Notes: generated by a model from the letters alone, not told the origin. Shown: positions 25,207 to 37,560, counted from the first letter of the stretch. The stretch is DNA of 64,000 nt from Mesorhabditis belari (GCA_958450365.1 CAUEEP010000732.1:2659001-2723000); one strand, 5' to 3'. Made by a program: numbers and translations.

Positions 25207-26867
25207 TCAAGTTAAACTTTTTGTGATAAAAGCCTGTTTCTTGCAGATTGGATGCAGAAATTCGGGAGAGAAATTCGACCACCGTCCGTCTTCAGAATTT
25301 ATCTAAATTTGATCTTGCTGGGATTTAAGATCTTCAAGATTTAAGAGAGATCTATTTAAGTTCTATTTAAGATTCATCTAAATTTGATTTTGCTGAGATT
25401 TAAGATCTCTTTTTTCTCATTGTGTGATTTTGTGTGAAGCTAGCTATATGATAACAAGCTATTTGACCTATTTTTACAGTAGAAATCACATACCATCACC
25501 CAGTCTTTTAACGCAAGCTGCTCAGGGCTGAAATATTTCCAATTCGAGTAGTGAGTATCGCTTCCATCGGTCCATTTCCACGTCCCATTACTGTGATCAC
25601 CTGATCCATTCGTTCGCTGAAAGGTTTCTTTTCGACTTGGACTCCATTTTGTCTTGGGCTAAGCCTGTACCAACCACGAGTCCAATGATCCCGAGCAAAT
25701 CGTACTTTTTCAGCAGCACTGAACTTTGATTATACTCTCTTTCTCATTGTACACAAAACTGTAAATGAAATGATTCTCGTCGTCGTTGTGGATTGATGCG
25801 AGATGGCTGTTCATCTTTTTGCACTCCGATTCGGCGTTTGTGTGCAAGACTTCGGACCAGGAAACCTTTAAAATAAGTTTACGATCAGTTTGCGATCAGT
25901 TTGCGATCAGTTTGCGATCAGTTTGCGATCATGTTTAAGTTATTTTAGACTTTAAGTTCGACACTAGTAAAGTTCGACAATTCTATGTGTGAATTTTGAC
26001 GATAGTACCGGTTTCCTAGTTTTTACAGTATCTTACCTCGAAAAATATCCAGCTAATCGTAGAACCAAACTTAGCTTGAAAGCTTATGAATCTCTCTACT
26101 CTTTTCGGCTATTCGGACCTTATCATACGCTTTGTCCTTCGTCTGTTCCCAGGCTGATTGAGCCGCTAAATTACCGACTACATTGAGCTCAATATTTTGC
26201 TTTTATCTTTGCAAATCTTTATCCAAAATATCTATATCTTTATATCTTTATCCAAAAATGCTCGGATTTTATTTGCATTCAATATGAGAATCAACTTTCT
26301 ATCAAATGATACCAAATTGTTAGAAATTAAAGGTATGTACAAGTCAAAAATTGTTAAGCTGTCAATTTTTGTATTTGTACCTCATAGCATGGCTATAGCT
26401 CGGTCGTTTCTTGACCGATTACTCTGAAATTTTATCTACAAGCTGAAAATATCGATTTCTATCTGTAGAGAAAATCTCAGAGCAGTCGGCGAAGAGAATG
26501 AAAATGGAATTAGGTTCGAATTGAAATTTTCCCATTTCCACTGCCTACATAATAGCAGAAGTCGCCCATTTGTTTCCAATGCGGCTCACACGGGCGTCGA
26601 GTATAGTTTTTGAGGGTCGTATTTCTGAAATTGTTTGAAAAATATCAAAATTGTTTTAACAATATCAAAATTTAAATCAAAAAAGAAACATTTCATCAAC
26701 TTTTGTAGCCAGTCTGCCATTTAAATCAACGGTGTCTCGATGAAAGATAAACAGTCTGAAACCCCTTGATTCGATGCTTTCTTTTCACGAGACACTAACA
26801 GAATCAAACACAAAATGAGCCCAAGGAGGAAAACGAGCAAGAGACCGAGAAGAATAAAGAATCGCAT
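25207..26867 (-). CDS. Type II membrane C-type lectin
   Basis: Starts near 26867 with a membrane anchor of about 25 hydrophobic residues (MRFFILLGLLLVFLLGLIL). Lectin-domain exons follow: CEPHWKQMGDFCYY (about 26610), WEQTKDKA (about 26150), SECKKMNSHLASIHNDDEN (about 25865-25765), LLGIIGLVVG (about 25735), DHSNGTWKWTDGSDTHYSNW (about 25600-25545) and NSEDGRWSNFSPEF...PICKK, ending at 25207. The WTDGS...NW pattern and the paired Cys are diagnostic of CTLDs, which bind carbohydrates or act in innate immunity. A change of frame between 25735 and 25620 leaves one splice junction uncertain. The last exon is duplicated at 23378-23560. Confidence 0.75.
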
Positions 26868-27787
26868 CTTGTTCGTTTTGTCGAGATCATGAACTTTTCT
26901 AAATGAGTTTACATGAAATTTCGATTACATCAATCATTTTTTTTACTGAGAAGTTTTCGTGCTTTTCATTATAACGAAAAAATTTCAAGTAACAAGCTTT
27001 TGTATTTCGATTTCTTTACAGAGCGTTAGTGACATTTCGTCTTTATTTTTTCAAATAAAGAAACGAGCTGTGTAAACGAAATAAAGAATTTAGGAATAGG
27101 TTAAATTGAAAACTGATTGTGTAATCGAATAAAGCCGAATCGAATAATACGACTCAAACCTCGAGATTTCGACGGTTGGCTCTTGAATTTCCATCTGAAG
27201 TGATATTAGAATAGAAATTAAAACACAAATCAATAACTGATTTGAGAATTTCAAAGATTTTCCACAACTTTTTTGACTGTTTACTGCGCCGTTCCAGAGA
27301 GGATTCCCATTGAACAGATTTCTTTGAGAACCATTTCATGGCCATACCACTGGAACAATCATCTTATAAAAGACGCTAGCTTTCAAATTTTGCATTTCTT
27401 TTCTCTGCAAAGTGACAAATATTTCAAGAAAAGCTTTCAGTATTTTTTGCACCATTCTAATGTACAGAGTGTCAGCAATTTAATTGTCAGCGCTTTTTTT
27501 GTCATGCAATACTTGACCGCTTGGAGCGTTCAGCGGAAAGCTCAGCGGAAAGCTCAGCGGAAAGCTCAGCGTACATTGAGTTTACATTGAGCGTAAATTC
27601 AGCTTGAAAAACTTATCAGCTAAATTGAAGATTACAGCTTTTTCTCCTTAGAGATACAATCGAAACTTTAAAATAAATCAAGAGAATTTTGGGGTTTGTG
27701 TTTCGGTTTGTGAGAAAATGTGCAAGATATTGACTACAATTTTTCATTTGAAAGCAATTTATTCTTCACCAGTAAAAACTTTTTGGT
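26868..27787. other. Intergenic, no gene seen
   Basis: AT-rich. It holds CAGCGGAAAGCT tandem units (27533-27570). Short ORFs show no motifs. It is probably the shared upstream or downstream flank of the lectin gene and the 27788-29480 gene. Confidence 0.5.
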
Positions 27788-29480
27788 TTATCGACGAACG
27801 ATCTCACGAACTTGTGCTTGTTGACAAGCTTGATCGAAAATCGGATCGTGATTGCATTCACCGTAAACAGTCACACGTTCACAATTCGTAATCATTGGAC
27901 TAATCTAAAAATGTTTTCATCATGTTTTCAAATGAAGAAATGGCGTTAAATGATGTTAAATCTTTTTTTTTTTTTGAAGCCTAACCCGTTCCACAAAATC
28001 CAGCCCATTTCTCGCAGTTGTCGTTTGACTAAAACCGGACTTGAGTTGAAGACTGAGTTCCTTCTTTACTGTCATTTGACTAAAAAGAGCAAAAATCGGA
28101 TAGAATTGTTGGATTTTGGTGAATTCGGAGCCGATGTCGAGCTCTTCAATCGACTCGAGTTGAAATGGAAAACGTTCGATGTGAATTCGTTCTCTCAAGC
28201 CGGTGGTTCGTGTCGAAAACAAAATATTCAACTTTCGACAAGTGTTTATTTCTAAAAAAGAATTTCTTTTTAAAAATCTTATTTGTTACTGAATTGTAAG
28301 CGTTCGGAAAAAGAAACAAGTCAGCTTAAGCATTTCACTCTTTCTACTAGAGTATGTTCCTCGCGAGTAAGTAATTACTCGAGTAATAGCTCGAGTAATA
28401 GCTCGAGTAATAGCTCGAGTAATAGCTCGAGTAATAGCTCGAGTAATAGCTCGAGTAATAGCTCGAGTAATAGCTCGAGTAATAGCTCGAGTAATAGCTC
28501 GAGTAATAGCTCGAGTAATAGCTCGAGTAATAGCTCGAGGAATAGCTCGAGGAATAGCTCGAGGAATAGCTCGAGGAATAGTTCGAGGAATAGCTCGAGT
28601 ACTAGCTCGAGGAATAGCTCGAGGAATAGCTCGAGGAATAGTTCGAGGAATAGCTCGAGTACTAGCTCGAGGAATAGCTCGAGGAATAGCTCGAGGAATA
28701 GTTCGAGGAATAGCTCGAGTACTAGCTCGAGGAATAGCTCGAGGAATAGCTCGAGTAATAGCTCGAGTAATTGTCGAGTAATGCGTTTTCTAAAAAGTGC
28801 GCCTGCACGAAAAAAATATAAAAGCAATTTTTTGCGCAGGTTTTTCGAAAAAAAATCATTTTTACATTGGACGGAAATTTCCCACCAAATCAGTTAAACG
28901 GCTGAGTATCTTTAAAAAGTGTCGTATATATCGTATATAATGTCGTATATAAAAAGTGTCGTATATCGTCATTTTTGCGTCATTTTTTGCGTCATTTTTT
29001 GCTAAAAGTACGGTAATTTTTTCCCAATTGTGCGTTTTAAAAAGTCTTTTACTAAAAAAACTCTTTTACTTTTACTCGTGAGGAACACACGATCCTACAG
29101 CCTACTTTCTACAGATCCTACAGCTACTTTCTACAGATCCTACAGCTACTTTCTACAGATAAACAAAGATTTAGCATAAAATTGAAAAAATTTCAATTAA
29201 AATTTCAAACAATACCTTTGAAAAGATTCTTGAATTGTTTTTCCGACAATCCGTCAAACACTTGATTGCCAACTTTGCAGCAGAAATGCGGTTGTTGATT
29301 GATTGTGTTGAAAGTGGCCTCAATCAGATCTTCCGGTTGTTCATATGAGATTTTGATCTCAAAAATATAGTACATTCTTTCGGGGTGTTGATATGATTCG
29401 TCGTCATCACCCTCGCAATAGATTCCCAAATCGACAGTTAACTCGTCGGGGTCATGCGAAGAAGCGAACATGTTTCGCAA
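27788..29480 (-). CDS. Unrecognised 215-aa protein, 3 exons
   Basis: Exons 29480-29216, 28251-27986 and 27904-27788 join in frame (265, 266 and 117 bases) from MRNMFASSHD to a stop. The first exon is acidic (GDDDESYQHPE) and has Cys pairs (HFCCKVGN); the last has YGECNHDPIFDQACQQAQ. No signal peptide or membrane segment is seen, and no family was recognised. Exon phases fit perfectly, which supports a real gene. The 960-base first intron holds a large 12-bp satellite. Confidence 0.65.
28377..28785. repeat. 12-bp satellite (CTCGAGTAATAG), about 34 units, in an intron
   Basis: Units of CTCGAGTAATAG on the left grade into CTCGAGGAATAG on the right, with a higher-order 60-bp pattern (one CTCGAGTACTAG per five units) repeated three times. 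All three plus frames stay open by chance over parts of it. It lies within the 27788-29480 gene's first intron. Confidence 0.95.
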
Positions 29481-29819
29481 AAAGGGTTTGTGTTGTTGAA
29501 AAATGAGAAAAAGTTAGCAATCCAACAAAACTTGCGAAAGAAATTGAGAGATAAGAGCAGAAAAAGGCTCTTTTCGCTCTCTCTTTTGGTGATTTTGGCT
29601 TTTCAATAAAACTTCAATAAAAAAGAATGCAAGTAATCATTAAAAAAATAGTTTGAGTTCATCAAAAATGTTTTTTCAAGTTTAAGTGAATCATTTTGAG
29701 ATCTTTTTGAAATAGATTAAAGCAAGGAAACAATAAAACAATAAAATAAAATCAATTTTCAATTCACTGAAAAAGAATAATAGTTTAGGAATAATAAAAT
29801 AGAAGAGCTGTACAGAATT

Positions 29820-30165
29820 TGGGGCAATCGAAGTCAAGGAACCTTGAAAATCGTCAAGTATTGCATTTTGTCAACAATTTTTTGTTCTTCGAAAAGATAT
29901 GTTTCAAGTTTAAATGTATTTATCATTGCTTTTCTTTCGTTTACTTTTGCAAAAGACACTTTTCGAGGCTGTAGTTGTAAAGGTCTTGACACGCATCATC
30001 ATCCAACGCCAATGGATTCTCCGAAGCGATGGCACTGTCGCTAAAGCAGATTGTTGACTAATGGGATATTATTTTGAAAATGAATCCTTGATGAATGAAT
30101 CATTTTCCCCATAACAAACCTGAAATACTGATCCCGTTGACACTCTTGAAAATAGCAAATGGAGA
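29820..30165 (-). pseudogene. Duplicate of the last SDR exons
   Basis: The final SDR exon ([18 protein letters not shown]...) and its stop are repeated intact at about 29955-30055, with the upstream intron. The preceding exon is reduced to a degraded AAGAGTGTCAACGGGATCAG piece near 30140. The flank (GTTTAGGAATAATAAAATAGA) is also doubled (29782 and 30502). Confidence 0.8.
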
Positions 30166-30663
30166 TTGAATAATTGAAGATCTAATTTTGTTAGTTTTTT
30201 TTTAAAGAATTTAGCTATAAACAATAGAATGTTTTGCAAAAAGGGTTTGTGTTGTTGAAAAATGAAAAAAAGTCCAGCAAAGTTAGCAATTCAGCAAAAC
30301 TTTTATCAAAATGTTTTATCAAGTTTAAGTGAATATTTTTGAGATCTTTTTGAAATAGATTAAAGTAAGAAAAGAATAAAATCAATTTTCAGGTCACTGA
30401 ATAATCAGGATCAAATCTGGAATTGCCTTCTTTTCACTTAATAATCTAAAAAGAAAAAGCTGCAGAAGTTGAATGAGCACTTTCAATTCACTGAAAAAGA
30501 ATAATAGTTTAGGAATAATAAAATAGAAGAGCTGTACAGAATTTGGGGCAATCGAAGTCAAGAAACCTTGAAAATCGTCAAGTCAACATTTTGTCAATAA
30601 TTTTTTGTTCTTCGAAAAGATATGATTCAGGTTTAAATGTATTTATCGTTGCTTTTTTTTTGT

Positions 30664-32411
30664 TTACTTTTGCAGCAGACACTTTTCGAGGCTGTAGTTG
30701 TAAAGGTCTTGACACGCATCATCATCCAACGCCAATGGATTCTCCGAAGCGATGGCACTGTCGCTAAAGTAGATTGTTGACTAATGGGATATTATTTTGA
30801 AAATGAATCATATCTCCAGAATAAACCTGAAATACTTTCCACTGATACCGTAGACATTCTTCGATAAAGCCAAGTAGAGAGCCGTCTGTGCGCCTTCGCG
30901 AGGCGTTTTTGCGAATAGCCACCTGTAAGGAATGAAATTGAGTCTATAGACTTTTGAATTGTTTAGTAAAGTTTCGATTTAAAGGTCGAGCTCGACTCAC
31001 ATGAAAGGTCGAGCGATGTATCTGGCGATAACGAAACGGCGGCTCAGCTCCGTGTTGACAACGCCTGAAAGCTATTTTTGCAAGAACGACTTTATGAGTT
31101 TTTTTTGTTTCTTTCTTACAAACAACAAAAATTCTTCATTCATTTTCATTTATTCTGCAAAAAAATGAATAATATGTCGACGAAATAGATTTAAATCTCT
31201 ATCAAACCGGGATGGCAGCTGTTGATCGTCACATTATTTGTGCCGTCTTCGCGAAAACGCTGCGTTAGGGCTCGAGCGTGCATCACCTAGAAGCCTGTCT
31301 TTTGGAGTACATACTTTTGATAAGGGATTATAACTTGATGAAAGAGATTTCAAAGCACTACTCAAACAAGCACTACTCAAGCAAGCACTACTCAAGCACT
31401 ACTCAAGTTGAGTCTCCGCAAAGTGCAAAGTGGTTCGTAGCTTTTCGAGTCAAAGAGATATCATAATATTACGCATATTCACATTGGCGAGTTTGGATCG
31501 ATAGTAGGGCTTGAAGAGACCGAATTGCTTTTTCTCGTCAATTTGCGACAAATCGATCCTATCCGATTTCATGTGCAGTGCTGACGAAAGGTTAACAATC
31601 CGAGCCGCAGTCGAAGTTTTCATTGCCGGTAGCAATGACTCGGTCAAAAGGAAATGACCTGAAACAGAATTTTCTCGATTTATGTACTTTTTGATTTAAA
31701 TTCTTGGTTTCTTTCTTTGTTTAGGCTTAGCTTTAACTGTTTTAACCAAATTGTTAGTTTGAATACCCAATTCGATCCGATTAATTCATTGGGCTCAGCT
31801 CAGCTCAGCTCAGCTCTCACCCAAGTAATTGCTCTGCCAATGCATCTCATGTCCATCAATCGTCATCTCGTATTTCGGGTAGCACATGATACCGGCATTG
31901 TTGACAAGGATGTCGATTGTCTTTTCATCTGTATTTCGTTCGACTTCATAGGTTCCCAGTTAAACTGAAAAACTCACAGTCCATGAGGGTTCTAACACAG
32001 TTTCGAATCGACTCGAAACTTGAGAGATCACATCGCTCTATTAGAAGCCGACTAGCATCGCAGCCCATCTATGTACATATTCATAAATGTTCTGTCAAAG
32101 TTCAATTGGTAGTCAAGGGTTGATTAAAACCCCACCCCGACAAGCACCGTCTTCGCCTCCTGTCCACGTTTCTCGTCTCGGCACAGCATGTAAACCTGAA
32201 ATAAAGAATTAAACACAAGGACTACTAATTCATTAATTCATTGGAAGTGAAGAAAGTCCTCAAGAATCAAATCTATTCATCTTCATCAACTGCTCACTTT
32301 GGCATTGCGCAGATTGAGCTCGCGAACGATCTCCAGGCCGATTCCTGTGTTGGCGCCTGTGACAACGGCTACTTTGCCTCTGGCGGATGACTCGAGCTTA
32401 TCTCCCGTCAT
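30664..32411 (-). CDS. Short-chain dehydrogenase, retinol dehydrogenase-like, 291 aa
   Basis: Nine exons join in frame: 32411-32298, 32195-32148, about 32065-31975, 31928-31821, 31658-31483, 31286-31208, 31064-31001, 30922-30827, 30763-30664. The NAD(P)-binding motif is TGANTGIG (exon 1), NNAGI is in exon 4, the catalytic Ser is in IVNLSSALH, and YYRSKLAN gives the Tyr-x-x-x-Lys pair. The HPG turn and the C-terminal GKYF...are those of the RDH11/12-like SDRs that act on retinoids or other lipids, usually on the ER membrane. No N-terminal membrane segment is seen. Its 3' end was duplicated downstream (29820-30165). Confidence 0.85.
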
Positions 32412-33012
32412 TTTCTCTTTCTCAGCTTTCTTTCTTCTCCGCTTTCTTTCAAAAAGCGAGAGTTCTAAAACTGGAAAGGTTTTTTGTTAAAAACATTTGG
32501 AAAATATGTTTGTAGAAATCGAGCTTTCAAATAACGGTGGCAGATGAAAGCAGTATGCAAAAAGGTGTACATTATGACAATCAATGATATCTTGAGAATG
32601 TGCAACATTGTGACAATCAATGATATTAGAATCAGGTTAGTGGACATGCAAAAATCTTCAAATGTTAATGTGAACTGACAATAGAAAATGGAAAAAGTCG
32701 AAAATTAAGAGAAAAATCTTTTGAAAGAGTTTGATTGAGGCGAATAAGTTGCTAACTTCCATTTCGAGTCGTTAACTTTCGAGCCATTCAATTGGTTCAC
32801 CCTTCTCGTTTCTCTATCTCCTTTCGATATACGCATTTGTTCAAAAAGAAAAGCAGAAAGAGAAAGAAAGCCGATTTCGCAAGATCGAAAGATTAGGAAT
32901 TTGATTTTTAATCGAACGTCTTTCCACAAAAAAGAAAAGATCACAAAGCACACGTATTGATAAGAACTTCGAAAGAGAAAATTATCCATCCTAAATAAAT
33001 GACGCGTAATTT
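32412..33012. other. Intergenic, nothing recognised
   Basis: AT-rich, with a short direct repeat (TGACAATCAATGATAT at about 32575 and 32610). It probably contains the SDR promoter. Confidence 0.5.
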
Positions 33013-33110
33013 ATGTCCGATTTGGAGATGAAACCTCACTGGAGAGACGAGAAACGCAATGTTCATCGCAATCAATGTGAGTTCATAAATTTGAAAGCAA
33101 CCACAATTTC

Positions 33111-33174
<64 letters not shown>

Positions 33175-33420
33175 CTACAGTTTGTTCCCGGTGATATGGT
33201 TTTGTGCTTTTGCTGAAACGTTACTCGCGAGGTCTCGAGGCTCATCTGCGAACGTACAGAGATGAGCAAAAGATACACACAATCTACACGTTTGACTGGT
33301 GAAAGGGAAATACATTTTTCCATATAATTATTTTTTTTTTGCAAGCCCAACAAAAGCTCGAATGGTTGCTTAGCAATTTGGATATATAAACAAAAATTAC
33401 ACGTTTACACATGTAAAACA
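33013..33420 (+). pseudogene. Inverted copy of the last chemoreceptor exons with a (CAA)n expansion
   Basis: 33060-33415 mirrors 39700-39330: it shares GTTCATCGCAATCAATGTGAG, TTTGTTCCC and CGTACAGAGATGAGCAAAAG. The copied last exon is frameshifted. A run of about 20 CAA triplets (33113-33173) replaces the shorter CAA/TAA tract of the original. The open reading frame through the CAA run (poly-Gln) is not a gene. Confidence 0.85.
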
Positions 33421-33472
33421 CTTTTAAATTCCTCTATTTCACCACAAATCTTTCTACTTTTTGTTTCTATTG

Positions 33473-33565
33473 AGAAAAACGAGAAAAACGAAGGAAAATT
33501 GCGAAAAGCGACCGAAGGGCTATTGATCTGAGGGTTCGACTTCCACCCGTAACAATATTTTTCAA
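33473..33565 (+). repeat. Dispersed repeat, tRNA-like B-box
   Basis: GAGAAAAACGAAGGAAAAT through GGCTATTGATCTGAGGGT also occurs at 47098-47155. GGGTTCGACTTCCACCC is B-box-like. Confidence 0.55.
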
Positions 33566-35060
33566 AAATTTTTTGCGAAGATTCTGAAAATGCGTGTCTA
33601 GGGGTTATTTTTGACGCTGATCACGAAACACATGTTTTTAGCCTAGGTTTCTGCACGGAAAACTAACGAAACGTGAAAACAGCCATTTTTTCGCTCTGCC
33701 GCCCTTTACTAAAATAGCTGTAAAAACTTTTAGAAAAGAGATATCTCAAAACGGTTTTTACCAATCGATCCGTCTTGAATTCAGCTTTAGGATGAGCTAT
33801 AAAACGTCAAAATTCGACAAATTTAAGGTACTCTCCCAAAAAATCCGAAAGGACTTTTCCATCAACCCGATATAAATTTGTTTTGATATTAAGAGCTTGA
33901 AAATAAGAGACTCTCAAAAAGGCGGCCCTAGGAAAGAGGGTATTCTCAAAAATTAACCATATTTTCAAGATTTTAAAAGCTGAAGTTAAATCTTAAATGA
34001 GACTAAAATACTCTCTACGGTTAGAAATGTAAACTCTGATTGTTAAAAGCCGTATCCATTAAAAGGAGAGGTTCATTTCTTTTGAAAATTCCGATTGCCT
34101 CAAATAACTTTGACTCAAACAATTAACTCAAATAACTGCGGGGCCACAGCCCCCGTGGGGCTTGCCCGTGTTTTGTCCTACTCGGAGCGATAGCGACGTG
34201 CGCCGGAAACGAGTTTTGCAGATCCCGGAACTGGGAGCATTTTTTTACTGCTCCGCTAGGGTTGTTAAAGTAATTTTTAAAAATGTTACGGTTCTTTAAT
34301 TCTATGTAAAATTACGCGTAATCGGTACGAGTTGCTTAAATGTGTTGATGAAAAACTAATTCATACCTAGATATTTCGATACCTTAGATATTACAAGAAT
34401 AGTTTTAGAAGAAAACCCACCGCATACTTTCTCAACACATACAACTATTCATTCAACAATTCATAAGAATCTCCCACAACGAATACGTATTCCTCGTTGC
34501 TCTCTCCCAAAAGATCAGGTTTTAAAATTGTGGAGAAAAGGACTAGCCTTCTTGTCTACAAAAAAAATGCTTTTCAAAGATCAAAAAAATGAACCGTGAA
34601 ACATTTTTTTTCGTATCAAAAGATAGAGAAAACCCGAGAGAAAAGAGAAATTTACATTTTCGTTTTAGGCTTTTGTTTTCAAAATTTTGCTCCGACGAGA
34701 AAATATGGCTGAAATTTAACACGGTAAAATCACTAAAAATCGATTTTAAACAAATTTGTCAAAGGGATTTCAAAACCACTTTTATTTTCGGATTCAGCAC
34801 ATTTTTCTGCGTCAATTGGCTATTCCAACGTAAAAATCCTATAGAAAACGCCTTTTTTTTTGCCTTGTCATTGCGAAAATTGTGATTCACTGCCATAAAG
34901 ATCCAGAAACAACCAAGACCAAGAAGCACTGATCGCTTACGTCAATTGGTACTTTTTTCAACAAATTAGTCACTCTCAATTGATCTCATAAAAGCGGAAA
35001 TCAAAAAGAGGATTTGATTTAAATTGCACAACTTTAATCGTATTTCCAGGTTGACTTTAA
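33566..35060. repeat. Repeat-rich stretch without genes
   Basis: 34318-34562 is an inverted match of 38938-39185 (shares GGTATCGAAATATCTAG and the TACAACTATTCATTCAACAATT block). 34640-34885 is a diverged copy of the element at 40336-40725 (AGGGATTT, TTCGGA(A)TTCAGCACA, GAAAACGC). No exon-like ORF is seen. Confidence 0.6.
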
Positions 35061-35776
35061 AGGGGGGGTATTAATCGCGGCCGGGTGACGATAAAAAATT
35101 TTTTACGGCAACCACCTGTTTTTTTGTTTTAATATCGCTGATTTTATTATAAAAAGAATAAAAATCACCCGGCTAGAGTGATTTGATGGGTTTACAAATT
35201 TTTGGAGACACTGCAAGGCTTGGAGAAAAACAAGATCGTCACTCATCAGACACCTCAGCTAAAAGGCACCTATTTGAGAAAACTAAAACCATAAGCGACC
35301 ACAAATGAAAAAAGATCTAATTGTGTCAATCAAAGCGCTGAAGACGTCCTACGATGGAGGAGCTCCAGTCACTTTTGGTGAAGATGCGCTGGAAATTGAT
35401 AAGATAGGAAGCCGATTTGTACTGCTGTACTTGAGCCGAACTGCTGTACTTGAGCGAAGATGAAAGTGAGCAAGAGGAAGAATTATAGATTAACAATTTA
35501 TTTTTATTACTTTTTGTGCTTTTTATTTTGTTTTTAAATTTATCTGCAACTAAAACTCAATCGATCTAGACTGTGCTGAGGTGCTGATGAGTGACGATCT
35601 TGTTTTCCTCCAAGCCTTGCAGCGTCTCCAAAAATTTGTAAACCCATCAAATCACTCTAGCCGGGTGATTTTTATTCTTTTTATAATAAAATCAGCGATA
35701 TTAAAATAAAAAAACAGGTGGTTGCCGTAAAAAAATTTTTATCGTCACCCGGCCGCGATTAATACCCCCCCTTTAA
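35057..35776. mobile_element. 712-bp TTAA-flanked DNA element with about 205-bp TIRs
   Basis: TTAA / AGGGGGGGTATTAATCGCGG ... CCGCGATTAATACCCCCCCT / TTAA. The arms 35061-35265 and 35568-35772 are near-identical inverted repeats. Inside, a short ORF on the plus strand begins MKKDLIVSIKALKTSYDGG at 35305, and a shifted frame ends YLSEDESEQEEEL, i.e. the acidic end of a lost protein with a small duplication and a frameshift. TTAA duplication is the mark of piggyBac-like and Kolobok-like elements; the family is not determined. Confidence 0.85.
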
Positions 35777-35895
35777 GGCAATAAGGTTGCAAAAGAGGAA
35801 ACAGATGTTGCTAAGAAAGTAGAATTGCAAAAGAAAATAGAATCGCCAGCTATAAACTGAACATTTCTGAACAAAGAGCCATACCTTTCTAACCG

Positions 35896-37560
35896 ATGCA
35901 TTATTTGTTAATAATCAGTCTTTTAATTTCAAACTGTATTGCTGCTAGATATGACTCATCAATAGACAACGAGACTCCTGTAAACTGGGAAATGGGCATT
36001 TTTACCAATTTGCCAAGTCTCGAATGGTTAAATCTAAATCATACGGGATTTACGATTTACAAGGCTAACTATCACAAGAGTTTCTATACTGAGATCACCA
36101 AAGAAGAGGCCGAAGTGAAAGGTTTGGGCGGTCAATCGGTTCATTCGTTTTATCTCATGATGCGGACGCCTCCCAAATCCCCTCCAAATTTTACTGAAGT
36201 GCTCATCTTTCCCGTGTATCCTCGCAGTGACTCACAATGTTATCCAATTACTGATCAACTCGTGCATTTGTTGGCTGATCATCAGAAAACCGTCACAAAG
36301 GTATGTATTGGAGAAACAATGAACCTAAAAAGATAACCTAAAAAGTGAACCAGGTTTACCAATAAAATCAGATCAGCAGCTCAATTAGCTTGAGCTTGGA
36401 GGTTTTAAAATTGTGGAGAGAAGGACTAGCCTTCATGTCTACATTTAATCTTGACTAGGGGACCTTGACCACATTTGCTTTGATCAAATACTATAGTTGC
36501 AAGCATATTGTTAGCGGTATCAAGCTGTTCATTATTTTAGACATATCAAATCCAATCATTGATGGTACTAACTGTAAGGCAGACCTATTATCAAACCTAA
36601 AATCTCTCTATCGTTTAGGTTTATCAATGTGGAATGGGAATCTGGTTGGTTCCATCAATGCGTTCGAGAAATGATGAGATCCTCGAGATCAGCAAGGCCA
36701 TCTCTCCAAAAAACACAATGAATGTGACCGGCCCAGTTTGGCTACGAAATGGGACTTGTCTCCACAGAAAAGAGACTTGCAAATTGAAATGGCACCGGGT
36801 GGGCACTCATGACAATCAAGAAATGGAGGAAGCAGGAGAGTTCGTCTTTGAAATCAATATCGGAATGACAGACGGGAAAGCAGTGGAGAAGATGACGGAG
36901 CAAAGGAAATCTTCTCACAGCCAGCACACTGTTAGCGATCATTATGGAGTTGAAGTACCTCAAGTGGTGAAGGTCGGTCTCGACTATGCCCGGGAATTCG
37001 GAAGTGGAAGTGAGGAGGCGAAGAGTCAAACACAAATCAGTCACAGAGACGTGCATCGACAACATACACAGGTTTGTACAAGGGAAATAGTTTGTTTACC
37101 CATCGTCAAATTGATAATGATGTGGTTTTCTGGCTGACAATCACATCATTGTCAATATCAATCTTTATGTCCCAGTCACAGCATTCGACCTTACTAACCC
37201 CCACAACTATGGCCCATCCACTTTCGGTACCCTGTGTAAAAAAAAGATTTCACGTTGCATAGAGCCATCCAATCTCCCTATTTTCAGAAATTCAAATACT
37301 CCGTGAGTGCCGGCAAGAAAATGATCGCTGAGCAGGAGGTGCTTGTTTGTGATTGTATCGGCTACGAGACAGCTCATGTTCGGGCAAGGGATGTCACTCC
37401 AGTATTATCAAATTTCAATATTTACATTCTGATCTCTGTCATTTTTGGATTAGTCTTCTTAGCGGGTGTTCTCTATTATTTCTATCGTAAAGTTGACATT
37501 ATGAAATCGTATCGTAAGTGGAGAAGTGGAGAACCAAAAAGGGAAGCTGGCTTGGCTTGA
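35896..37560 (+). CDS. Predicted type I membrane glycoprotein, nematode-type, unrecognised
   Basis: Exon 35896-36300 (135 residues) opens with a signal peptide (MHYLLIISLLISNCIAAR); exon 36619-37071 continues in phase 0; and the last exon, 37288-37560, holds a membrane helix (YILISVIFGLVFLAGVLYYFY) and a short basic tail (KWRSGEPKREAGLA). Several N-x-S/T sites (NHT, NFT, NVT, NGT) suggest a glycosylated ectodomain. Between 37072 and 37287 an exon is expected. Sequence such as NHIIVNINLYVPVTAFDL looks coding, but three stops and a phase mismatch precede it, so either the splice sites are unusual or the gene has a lesion. No family was recognised. Confidence 0.7.

Noticed and set aside
28283..28897. 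204-residue Ser/Asn-rich ORF and its 150-residue opposite-strand Leu/Glu-rich ORF
   Set aside because: Both are readings of a 12-bp satellite whose length is a multiple of three; it lies in the intron of a minus-strand gene.
33013..33216. Poly-Gln ORF
   Set aside because: It runs through a CAA microsatellite inside an inverted, frameshifted copy of chemoreceptor exons.
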